NCBI RefSeq assembly: GCF_017874415.1
Contig: NZ_JAGGLM010000024.1
Coordinates: 1 to 32,416, forward strand
Source of the DNA: Clostridium algifaecis
GTDB lineage: Bacteria; Bacillota; Clostridia; Clostridiales; Clostridiaceae
Length of the DNA stretch: 32,416 nt
Reading direction: 5' to 3'
The notes under the pieces are model-generated. The model was given only the letters and a program-made list of their open reading frames with translations, had not been told where the DNA came from and did not search any database. A program made the position numbers and the translations under genes. This document shows, in pieces, positions 24,347 to 31,378 of this stretch. The stretch's first letter is position 1. The number at the start of each line of letters is the position of its first letter.

Positions 24347-25381
24347 TTATTTGATTTCTTCCAAATATATTTTGCATACCTCACTCCATAATTCACCTGG
24401 CTCTAAAGTTTTAAATCCGGTTATTTTATCATCCATATTTACATTTGGTGCATTTATCATACATGTCTGTGGCTCAACGCAAACATATTCCTTATCACCC
24501 ATATCATTCCATATAACTATGTGTTTATAATCTTTTCCCATTTCATATACCAACCTAAGTTGCTTAGACCTGTCCTCAAAAATTGCTCCTTTAAACTCAT
24601 GTCCATTAAAATTCATAGGCTTCAACATATAATGTGATTCTATTGGATATCCCTTAGGAACAATTCCTTCATGAAGATATTTTTTTTCGTCAGCTGTCAG
24701 ATCTAAAATTTTTTCTGTAGGTAAATTCCTGTCATCCTGTTCCCATCTCTTATCTATAGATGCTATTAACTTACAGTCACTTTCACTGCTTTCAGGGTGA
24801 AATGGTATATTAAAAGATGTATGAAAGCCTATTCCAAGAGGCATTTTTAAAGAACTTTTGTTGATAACACTAGTGGTTTGCTTAAGGCCTTTGTTTGATA
24901 AATTGTAAGTTAATTTTGCTTGAAATTCATGTGGAAAATATTTGTAAAATTCATGATCTTTCGTATAATTAAATATTGCTTCTACCTCGATCTCTTCTTT
25001 ATTTAAAATTTCTATTCTACTTGCTTCCCATTTTTCACTCTTTATAAAACCATGTATATAATTATTTCTTTTAGGTTCATTTATAGGGAACTTGTACTCT
25101 TTATCTCCTACTTTAAATTTACCATCTTCTATTCTGTTAGGCGGAAATAAAATTGGCAGTCCATAAACCTGCGGTCTATTTTTAAATTTCTCAAAATCCA
25201 TATTATCAGGAGGTGTTCTAAGTAAATTTAAACCTCTCACGGTGTCTTTAAGTTGCATTACATTTGCACCAACTTCAGGAATCATAAGTGCCTCATATCC
25301 ACCAGCATAAAATCTTATGCACTTTTTGCCCATCCAGGTGGTCTCTTTTATACAAGCATTATCATTTTTTTCAGTACCCAT
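24347..25381 (-). CDS. Aldose 1-epimerase (galactose mutarotase)-like protein
   Basis: 344 residues from the ATG at 25381, which has GGAG 8 bases upstream. A longer reading frame to 25504 has no such site and would run through the promoter and operator. The fold and catalytic pattern of aldose epimerases are visible: FPPNRIEDGKF, then the catalytic-type His in NNYIHGF, a second His in GIGFHTSFNIPF, and the general-base-type Glu in YVCVEPQTCMINAPN near the end. These enzymes interconvert alpha and beta anomers. It has its own promoter and a uxa-type operator, and directly precedes uxaC. A uronate mutarotase that prepares substrate for UxaC is therefore the most likely role (inference). A different epimerisation of hexuronates cannot be excluded. 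Confidence 0.82.
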   Translation of the reverse strand: MGTEKNDNACIKETTWMGKKCIRFYAGGYEALMIPEVGANVMQLKDTVRGLNLLRTPPDNMDFEKFKNRPQVYGLPILFPPNRIEDGKFKVGDKEYKFPINEPKRNNYIHGFIKSEKWEASRIEILNKEEIEVEAIFNYTKDHEFYKYFPHEFQAKLTYNLSNKGLKQTTSVINKSSLKMPLGIGFHTSFNIPFHPESSESDCKLIASIDKRWEQDDRNLPTEKILDLTADEKKYLHEGIVPKGYPIESHYMLKPMNFNGHEFKGAIFEDRSKQLRLVYEMGKDYKHIVIWNDMGDKEYVCVEPQTCMINAPNVNMDDKITGFKTLEPGELWSEVCKIYLEEIK

Positions 25382-25421
25382 ATTGACATCTCCAATTCTA
25401 TTTAAGAATAAATTCATAAAA

Positions 25422-25435
25422 TGTACACGTGTGCA
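25422..25435. promoter_or_regulatory. LacI-type operator of the epimerase-like gene
   Basis: TGTACACGTGTGCA, containing the perfect palindrome CACGTG. It lies in the leader, about 31 bases after the -10 box. No partner site was found at 65 bp on either side. Confidence 0.6.
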
Positions 25436-25465
25436 TTTCTTATCAATAACTATTGAGTTAATATC

Positions 25466-25494
25466 ATTATAATGTATAATAAAACTTTTTGCAA
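25466..25494 (-). promoter_or_regulatory. Promoter of the epimerase-like gene
   Basis: On the minus strand TTGCAA (25489-25494), 17-base spacer, TATAAT (25466-25471). Confidence 0.65.
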
Positions 25495-25535
25495 TCGTAT
25501 TCAAGTAAATTTTTTAATTATTTATATTAATAATT

Positions 25536-25577
25536 AAAAAGGTAGAACTCTGTAAAGTTAACATAGTTCTACCTTTT
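25536..25577 (-). terminator. Terminator of the crt / CoA-transferase / acyl-CoA dehydrogenase operon
   Basis: On the minus strand AAAAGGTAGAACT (reverse of 25565-25577) pairs with AGTTCTACCTTTTT (reverse of 25536-25549), ending in T5. It starts about 46 bases after the acyl-CoA dehydrogenase stop. Confidence 0.85.
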
Positions 25578-25622
25578 CTAGAATTTTGGATTTATGAATT
25601 TAGCAACTTAAATAAATTAAAT

Positions 25623-26762
25623 TTATCTAAAAAGCTGTCCACTTATTATAAGCTTCTGTATTTCATTTGTTCCTTCATATATCTGAGTTATCTTAGCATC
25701 TCTAAGCATTCTTTCAACCTGGTATTCCTTCATATAACCATTTCCTCCAAGCATCTGTACAGCTTCTGTTGTTACATGCATAGCTGCATCTGTACAAGCT
25801 ATTTTTGCTTTAGCTGCTGGTATTGAATATGGTCTTCCTTCCTGCTTATCTATCGCTGCCTTATATACCATATATTTAGCTTCTTCTATTTCAAGCTGTA
25901 ATTCTGCCATCTTGAATGCAAGATATTGTTTTTTGCAGATTGGTTTGCCGAATTGTATTCTTTCCATCATGTACTTTCTTGCTATTTCAAAAGCACCTTC
26001 TGCAATTCCTAGTCCCTGTGCTGCTACGCCTATTCTTCCTCCGTCCAGTGTGCTGAGTGCTATTTTAAGTCCCTTACCTTCTTCGCTTACTAAATTTTCT
26101 GCAGGAACTTTGCAATCCTTGAATATAAGTTCTGATACCTGGGCTGCCTTTATTCCACACTTGTCTTCAATTTTACCTATTGAAAATCCAGGGAATCCTT
26201 TCTCTACTATAAATGCTGATACTCCTTTAGGTCCTTTGCTTTTATCTGTTATTGCAAATGCAAGGAATGTCTCTGAAAGAGGTCCATTTGTAATAAAGCA
26301 TTTAGTACCATTTAATATATAGTAATCTCCTTCTTTTCTAGCTGTTGTTTCTGCTGCAGATGCATCAGATCCAGCGTTTGGTTCTGTCATTCCAAAAGAG
26401 CCAAACTTCTTTCCAGAAAGTATATCTGGAAGATACTTCTTCTTTTGTTCTTCTGAAGCATTATTAATTATTCCACCTGCACATAAGGATGTAGTTACTG
26501 AATAAGATATACCTACAGATGCATGTACTTTTGATATTTCTTCAACTGCAATTACATAAGATAAATAATCTGCTCCTGAACCGCCATATTCCTTTGGATA
26601 TGGAAGTCCTATAAGTCCCATTTCGCCCATTTTCTTATAAGCTTCTATAGGGAATTCACTTTTTTCATCATTTTCAATTGCTATTGGTTTAAGTACCTTC
26701 TCTGCAAATTCTCTTGCTGTTTTTTGTACAAGTTCTTGTTCTTTTGATAATTCAAAATTCAT
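25623..26762 (-). CDS. Short-chain acyl-CoA dehydrogenase (butyryl-CoA dehydrogenase type)
   Basis: FAD enzyme interconverting a short acyl-CoA and its 2-enoyl-CoA, 379 residues as in butyryl-CoA dehydrogenases. The FAD/substrate motif FGMTEPNAGSDAS lies near residue 122, the C-terminal signature QMLGGNGYMKEYQVERMLRD near 338, and the catalytic-base Glu is in QIYEGTNEIQ (about E363). The ATG is preceded by AGGAGG. It is the last gene of crt-CoA-transferase-acd, 34 bases after the transferase, and is followed by a terminator. No etfA/etfB genes are adjacent, unlike the classical clostridial bcs operon. It therefore either shares electron-transfer flavoprotein encoded elsewhere or works on a different acyl-CoA. 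Confidence 0.93.
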   Translation of the reverse strand: MNFELSKEQELVQKTAREFAEKVLKPIAIENDEKSEFPIEAYKKMGEMGLIGLPYPKEYGGSGADYLSYVIAVEEISKVHASVGISYSVTTSLCAGGIINNASEEQKKKYLPDILSGKKFGSFGMTEPNAGSDASAAETTARKEGDYYILNGTKCFITNGPLSETFLAFAITDKSKGPKGVSAFIVEKGFPGFSIGKIEDKCGIKAAQVSELIFKDCKVPAENLVSEEGKGLKIALSTLDGGRIGVAAQGLGIAEGAFEIARKYMMERIQFGKPICKKQYLAFKMAELQLEIEEAKYMVYKAAIDKQEGRPYSIPAAKAKIACTDAAMHVTTEAVQMLGGNGYMKEYQVERMLRDAKITQIYEGTNEIQKLIISGQLFR

Positions 26763-26796
26763 ATACTTTTCCTCCTATTTTGTTATAGCTTAGATT

Positions 26797-28344
26797 TTAT
26801 TTTTTTAATCCCATTAACTCATCATGAAAAATTCTTTCATCCATAAGTTTTAAATTTTTATCAACCTTTGGTTTAAATTCCATTAAACTTAAAATATCCT
26901 TTTCGAGATCAACTCCAGGTGCTATTTCTGTAAGATAAAATCCATCTTCTTTTAATTCAAATACTGCTCTTTCAGTTATATAAGTAACAGGCTGTTTAGT
27001 TTTTATTGCATATTCACCACTGAATGTAATTTGTTCAACTTCATCCAGGAATTTTTTAACTTTGCCTTCATTCAGTATTTCAAGTTTCCCGTCTCCAGTC
27101 TTTATTTTAAGTCCTCCAGCTGTAAACGTACCGCAAAACAATACTCTTTTAGCATTTTGAGTTATATTTATAAATCCACCACAACCAGCTATACGAGGAC
27201 CAAATTTACTTACATTTATGTTTCCGGCTTTATCTGCCTGAGCCAGTCCTAAAAATGCTATATCTACTCCGCCGCCGTCATAGAAATCGAACTGGTAACC
27301 TTCATCTAAAATTGCTTCAGGATTTACACAAGCTCCAAATCCTGTACCGCCTTCAGGCACACCTCCTACAGGTCCTGCCTCAACTGTCATTGTCATATAA
27401 CTTCCTATTCCTTCTTCATTGGCAACAAGCGATATGACTTCTGGTATTCCTATTCCCAAATTTACTACAGTATCTGGTGTAAGCTCCATAGCCGCCCTTC
27501 TTGCTATTATTTTTCTTGCATTAAGTACAGGTGATTCAATACTTTCCAGTGGAACTTTTGCTTCTCCAGTTAATGCTGGATCAAACCCACTGCATCCAAA
27601 ATATTGTTCATGGTGTTCAGGTTTGCCTATTACAACTGCATCTACACATATTCCAGGTATTTTAACAAGCCTTGGATCTAAGGTACCTGCTTTTACTACT
27701 TTTTCTACCTGTACTATAACAGTTCCGCCACTGTTTCTACATGCTTGAGCAACAGATAAGACATCTATTGATGCTACTTCCCTCTCCAAACTTATATTGC
27801 CATTTTCGTCAGCATAAGTTCCTCTTATAAAACATACATTTATAGGAAAAGCTTTATATAATAATCTTTCTTGTCCTTCAATATTTATAACTTTTACTAA
27901 ATCTTCTTTAGTTACATCATTTAACTTTCCACCCTGTATTCTAGGATCAACAAATGTATTCAATCCAACGTGGGTTATAGTCCCGATTCTTTTTCCTGCT
28001 ATATCTCTAAATAATTGAGAAAGCGTACCTTGAGGGAAATTATAAGCTTCGATTTTATTTTCTACTGCCATCTTTCCTAGTGCAGGCGATAAATTCCAGT
28101 GACCACCTATAACTCTTTTCGTCATCCCTTCATGTGCAAAATGATCTGCACCTTTGCCTTTGCCATCTCCCTGAGCTGCTGAATAAACTAAAGTTAAATT
28201 TTTTGGATGACCTGTCTCTTGAAATCTTTTTTCAAGTGCTATTGTAAGTTCCTCAGCACATAAGCTTCCAACAAATCCAGTTGTCGAGATCACATCTCCG
28301 TCTTTAACCATTTCAGCTGCATCAGCAGGTTTTATAAGTTTCAC
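26797..28344 (-). CDS. Acyl-CoA:acetate CoA-transferase, family I fused type (propionate/butyrate CoA-transferase-like)
   Basis: Moves CoA between an acyl-CoA and a free short-chain acid. The 515-residue chain carries both CoA-transferase halves in one polypeptide, as in propionate CoA-transferase and YdiF. The catalytic Glu that forms the glutamyl-CoA thioester is about E322 in MTMTVEAGPVGGVPEGG. Also visible are the N-terminal GDVISTTGFVGSL and a central NLGIGIPE segment. The start codon is GTG at 28342-28344, with AAAGGAG nine bases upstream. It lies between crt and acd, so it probably activates a free acid (butyrate, crotonate or similar) or releases the product acid. The exact acyl group cannot be read from sequence. 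Confidence 0.92.
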   Translation of the reverse strand: MKLIKPADAAEMVKDGDVISTTGFVGSLCAEELTIALEKRFQETGHPKNLTLVYSAAQGDGKGKGADHFAHEGMTKRVIGGHWNLSPALGKMAVENKIEAYNFPQGTLSQLFRDIAGKRIGTITHVGLNTFVDPRIQGGKLNDVTKEDLVKVINIEGQERLLYKAFPINVCFIRGTYADENGNISLEREVASIDVLSVAQACRNSGGTVIVQVEKVVKAGTLDPRLVKIPGICVDAVVIGKPEHHEQYFGCSGFDPALTGEAKVPLESIESPVLNARKIIARRAAMELTPDTVVNLGIGIPEVISLVANEEGIGSYMTMTVEAGPVGGVPEGGTGFGACVNPEAILDEGYQFDFYDGGGVDIAFLGLAQADKAGNINVSKFGPRIAGCGGFINITQNAKRVLFCGTFTAGGLKIKTGDGKLEILNEGKVKKFLDEVEQITFSGEYAIKTKQPVTYITERAVFELKEDGFYLTEIAPGVDLEKDILSLMEFKPKVDKNLKLMDERIFHDELMGLKK

Positions 28345-28390
28345 CTCAAACCACTCCTTTGACTTAATATTTTGTAATAAGTATTATTTT

Positions 28391-29167
28391 CTAGCAATCT
28401 TTAAAATTAGCTTTTCTTTTCTCAAGAAAAGCACTCATTCCTTCTTTTTGATCCTCTGTCGAGAAACATAGTCCAAATGAGTTTGCTTCATATTTGAGGC
28501 CAGCTTCTAAATCAACATCCAATCCATTATTTATAGAAGCTTTTGCAAGTCTAACACCCCATGGAGATTTGCTCATTACTTTATTTGCAAATTCTTTTGA
28601 TTTTTCTATAAGTTCATCAGGATCGTAAACCTTGTTTGCAAGTCCTATACGATATGCTTCATCAGCAGTTATCATATCTGTAGAAAATATTAATTCTTTC
28701 GCTATTCCCTTTCCAACTAATCTTGGAAGTCTCTGAGTTCCGCCAAAGCTTGGGAGTATTCCTAAATTAACTTCAGGTTGTCCAAATTTAGCCTTTTTTG
28801 AAGCAAATCTTACATCGCATGCCATAGCAAGCTCACAACCTCCGCCAAGTGCAAATCCATTAACTGCTGCTATTACAAGTTTAGGTAAGTTTTCAATTTG
28901 GGAGAATACATTCTGGGCAAGTCTTGAAAAATTTGTTGCCTCTATAGAATTTAATTTACTCATTTCAGCTATATCAGCACCTGCTACAAAAGATTTTGGT
29001 CCTGCTCCAGTTATTATTACTGCTTTAATTTCTTTTTTATCTGATATTTCATTTACTACCTGTCCAAGTTCTTTTAAAGTTGCACTATTCAACGCATTAA
29101 GTGCCTTTGGTCTGTTAATAGTAACCTCTGCTATACCATTTTCTTCTTTTAAAATAACATTTTCCAT
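28391..29167 (-). CDS. crt: Enoyl-CoA hydratase / crotonase
   Basis: Reversible hydration of a 2-enoyl-CoA, typically crotonyl-CoA. It has 258 residues. The oxyanion-hole segments are KSFVAGADI and GFALGGGCEL. The two catalytic Glu are visible as E112 (GGGCELAM) and E132 (GQPEVNLG), spaced 20 residues apart as in rat enoyl-CoA hydratase. The ATG follows GGGGG. It is the first gene of a three-gene operon with a consensus -35 promoter. Hydroxybutyryl-CoA dehydrogenase and thiolase are not in this window. Confidence 0.93.
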   Translation of the reverse strand: MENVILKEENGIAEVTINRPKALNALNSATLKELGQVVNEISDKKEIKAVIITGAGPKSFVAGADIAEMSKLNSIEATNFSRLAQNVFSQIENLPKLVIAAVNGFALGGGCELAMACDVRFASKKAKFGQPEVNLGILPSFGGTQRLPRLVGKGIAKELIFSTDMITADEAYRIGLANKVYDPDELIEKSKEFANKVMSKSPWGVRLAKASINNGLDVDLEAGLKYEANSFGLCFSTEDQKEGMSAFLEKRKANFKDC

Positions 29168-29204
29168 TTAAATTACCCCCATGAATTTTTTATATTTGCT
29201 ATTG

Positions 29205-29219
29205 ATGATAACGTTTAAT
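29205..29219 (+). promoter_or_regulatory. Operator-like element at the crt transcription start
   Basis: ATGATAACGTTTAAT with AACGTT core, directly downstream of the crt -10 box and identical to the element in the kdgT leader. Possible carbon-catabolite or LacI-type control. Confidence 0.3.
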
Positions 29220-29222
29220 TAT

Positions 29223-29251
29223 ATTTTAATTGCATACAAATGATTTGTCAA
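29223..29251 (-). promoter_or_regulatory. crt operon promoter with overlapping palindrome
   Basis: On the minus strand TTGACA (29246-29251, a perfect -35), 17-base spacer, TAAAAT (29223-29228). ACAAAT-G-ATTTGT, a perfect palindrome (29236-29248), overlaps the spacer and -35, as expected for a repressor site. Confidence 0.68.
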
Positions 29252-29505
29252 CCATTGCTTAAAAAAATATCAATATTTTATATATATTATATAATTATTG
29301 CTAATATAATTAATATATGCTGATAATTTTATGATAATTTTTTGCTTTAAAAATCCATATATTATGGTAGCTGCAATACATATACTCCCACCAACCATAG
29401 ATTCATATGGTATAAGCTTCATATGATTTGATATGCTCATTTTTACTGACTGTTCTGAAGCCAGTAAAAAGTTTTCTTATTTAAAAAATAATTTCACTAT
29501 TTATA

Positions 29506-29552
29506 AAAAAATAAAGAATCGTCAATATAGTATTCTATATCAACGATTCTTC
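29506..29552 (-). terminator. Terminator downstream of the MarR gene
   Basis: AAGAATCGT (29514-29522) pairs with ACGATTCTT (29544-29552), with an inner ATATAG/CTATAT stem. On the minus strand a run of seven T follows. It lies 143 bases beyond the MarR stop, leaving a long 3' region. Confidence 0.8.
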
Positions 29553-29596
29553 ATCCAGTACTTCTTAGATTAATATGTAGTTCACTTATAAAAATT

Positions 29597-29632
29597 ACTT
29601 TTTCAAACTTAACTTTTTCAAACTTAACTTTA
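29597..29632. repeat. 15-bp tandem repeat, about 2.4 copies
   Basis: ACTTTTTCAAACTTA is present at 29597-29611 and 29612-29626, followed by a partial copy (ACTTTA). It lies in the 3' region of the MarR transcript. Confidence 0.7.
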
Positions 29633-29695
29633 GAAAAGTTTGTCCATGTGTACCACCATGTTTATCCCCAACTTTGATAGAAAATTGCGGTGTTA

Positions 29696-30109
29696 TCAGC
29701 GGTTTATTATCTGCCTTAAAAAATTTTTAAATTGTTGTTGTTCATCTTCTGTAAATATTTCCATTATATGTATATTCATTTTTTCTACTACCACTTCTAT
29801 AGGCTCTCTAAGTTTAAGTCCTTTGTCAGTTATAATAACTTTAAGTGTCCTTCTATCTTCAGGATTTTCTGCCCTTTTTAAAAGTCCCTTGTTTTCCATC
29901 CTATCCAACAGCCCAGTAATTGTGGAACCGTCCAGTCCCAAAATATCTGAAATCTGTTTAGGCGTTTGGCCATCCTCACTCCAAAGACATTTTAATATTC
30001 CATACTGAACTGGAGTGACGTCATACCTCACAAGTTCAGATTTTAAATATTGAAATACAGTGTGCTGTGCCTTTGTTAATAAAAAGTTAATACATTCGTT
30101 TAGTTCCAT
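29696..30109 (-). CDS. MarR-family transcriptional regulator
   Basis: Winged-helix regulator of 137 residues from the ATG at 30109, with GAGAGG about ten bases upstream. A longer frame starting at 30127 begins before that site. The DNA-binding region is visible as QTPKQISDILGLDGSTITGLLDRMENKGLLKR followed by the wing EDPEDRRTLKVIITDKG-type sequence (here NPEDRRTLKVIITDKG). It is divergent from the sugar-binding lipoprotein gene and lies about 450 bases upstream of the crt promoter. A palindrome near its own -35 suggests autoregulation. Target genes and ligand are not known. Confidence 0.9.
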   Translation of the reverse strand: MELNECINFLLTKAQHTVFQYLKSELVRYDVTPVQYGILKCLWSEDGQTPKQISDILGLDGSTITGLLDRMENKGLLKRAENPEDRRTLKVIITDKGLKLREPIEVVVEKMNIHIMEIFTEDEQQQFKNFLRQIINR

Positions 30110-30142
30110 AATAATTCTACCTCTCATATATTTAATATACTC

Positions 30143-30171
30143 ATTATATTGTAATTCAATATCTTTTGCAA
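30143..30171 (-). promoter_or_regulatory. MarR gene promoter
   Basis: On the minus strand TTGCAA (30166-30171), 17-base spacer, TATAAT (30143-30148). Confidence 0.6.
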
Positions 30172-30179
30172 ATCAATAT

Positions 30180-30191
30180 TTCGTTAGCGAA
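30180..30191. promoter_or_regulatory. Candidate MarR operator
   Basis: TTCGTTAGCGAA, inverted TTCG/CGAA arms, in a wider ATTT...AAAT symmetrical setting, 8 bases upstream of the -35. A related sequence, GTTCTAACGC (30244-30253), lies about 60 bases away toward the divergent lipoprotein gene. Confidence 0.4.
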
Positions 30192-30286
30192 CAAATTTAT
30201 GGTTAATTTAAAACATTTTTTTGGATAATATTAATTAAATTTTGTTCTAACGCTTAATATGTTTACCATAACATTACCATATTTTA

Positions 30287-30315
30287 TTCATAATATGATA
30301 ATTATGTGATATAAT
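30287..30315 (+). promoter_or_regulatory. Putative promoter of the sugar-binding lipoprotein gene
   Basis: TTCATA (30287-30292), 17-base spacer, TATAAT (30310-30315). The ribosome binding site TTGGGGAA lies before the ATG at 30349. Confidence 0.45.
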
Positions 30316-30348
30316 CTATATATATTTATATCATTTGGGGAATTTTTC

Positions 30349-31365
30349 ATGAAAAAAACTTTTTTACTTATATTATTACTCATATCTACTATTATTTTTT
30401 CTTCTGCATGTGTAAGATCCACTAAAGATCAAAAAATTGATACTTTTATTTCTAAAACAATGAATAATAATTCTAGTAATAGTGTAAAGGCTTTAAAATC
30501 TAATAAAAAAACTATTGTTTTTATTTACAAAGTTCAAGGTGATCATTTTCTAGAAAGTATTGCAAATGCTGCAAAAAATATTTGTCAAAATGCCGGCTAT
30601 AATTTCATAATTGATAGTCCTAAAGATCCAGAACAAAATGTAGATGAACAAATTAAACTCGTTAAACAATACACTAAATCAAAAGTAAGTGGAATTATAA
30701 TTGTACCTGCTAATAATCTCTCTATCATTCCTGCGCTAAAAAGCACACAGGAAAGCAAGATTCCTATATTAAATATAGATACTTTAATTGATAGTGCAGA
30801 AGCTAAAAAAGATAATTTCACTCCTGTACCATTTGTGGGCATTAACAATGAAAATGCTTCATATCAATCCATTAAATATGCAATTAGCAATGTAAATTCA
30901 AAATCTAATGTACTTATTATAACTGGTGATTTAGCTCAACAAAATGCACGTGAAAGATGTTCTGGAGCACTTAAAGCTCTTAAAGAAAATAGTAATATGA
31001 ATATTGTTGATACTGTAGACGGAAAATGGAAAAAGGAATTGGGGTATAGTATATCAAAAGAGCAATTTAGTAAACATCCAGATATAAATGTTGTGATATG
31101 TGGAAATGATGATACTGCCCTTGGAGTTATACAATATGCTAAAGAAAACAATATATCTAACCTGATTGTAACAGGATTTGATGCTACGGATGCTGGTAAA
31201 CAAGCTATAAGAAATGGATTATTAACAGTTTCAGTTGAACAAAGTCCTACTTCTATTGGGAAAAAATCAGCAGAAGCAATGATTGATTTAATTAATAAAA
31301 AACAAGTTTCAAACAATATAATTATAGATACTAATATTATAAACAAAAGTAATGTAAATAATTAA
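30349..31365 (+). CDS. Periplasmic-binding-protein-type sugar-binding lipoprotein
   Basis: 338 residues. A lipoprotein signal peptide ends in a lipobox SSAC with lipidated Cys21. The mature part is a Peripla_BP_4-type sugar-binding fold (ribose/galactose/AI-2 binding class). Segments seen include SGIIIVPANNLSIIPAL, VLIITGDLAQQNARERCSGALKAL, VVICGNDDTALGVIQYA and LIVTGFDATDAGKQAI. It would be anchored outside the cell membrane. No ABC permease or ATPase gene follows. Instead a chemoreceptor-like gene starts 13 bases downstream with its own AAGGAAG site, so it may act as a ligand presenter for that receptor. Ligand unknown. Confidence 0.88.
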   Translation: MKKTFLLILLLISTIIFSSACVRSTKDQKIDTFISKTMNNNSSNSVKALKSNKKTIVFIYKVQGDHFLESIANAAKNICQNAGYNFIIDSPKDPEQNVDEQIKLVKQYTKSKVSGIIIVPANNLSIIPALKSTQESKIPILNIDTLIDSAEAKKDNFTPVPFVGINNENASYQSIKYAISNVNSKSNVLIITGDLAQQNARERCSGALKALKENSNMNIVDTVDGKWKKELGYSISKEQFSKHPDINVVICGNDDTALGVIQYAKENNISNLIVTGFDATDAGKQAIRNGLLTVSVEQSPTSIGKKSAEAMIDLINKKQVSNNIIIDTNIINKSNVNN

Positions 31366-31378
31366 GGAAGTGATAAAA

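Larger units (their letters stand above)
29270..29695. other. Gene-poor region between crt promoter and MarR gene
   Basis: No convincing gene. A 56-codon minus-strand frame (29270-29440) encodes a hydrophobic peptide but has no ribosome binding site. A TTTTTACTG/CAGTAAAAA hairpin lies at 29440-29470, a terminator at 29506-29552, and a 15-base tandem repeat at 29597-29632. CATATG repeats flank 29403-29425. The rest is A/T-rich sequence without recognisable content. Confidence 0.5.

Noticed and set aside
25382-25504. N-terminal 41-residue extension of the aldose epimerase-like protein
   Set aside because: It would run through the promoter -10 region and the operator, and has no ribosome binding site; the ATG at 25381 does.
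29401-29430. CATATG repeats as a possible CRISPR or repeat array
   Set aside because: Only two short copies with no regular spacer structure; explained by A/T-rich sequence.
29270-29440. 56-codon minus-strand frame encoding a hydrophobic peptide
   Set aside because: No ribosome binding site and an A/T-rich composition that yields hydrophobic codons by chance; mentioned only in the gap description.
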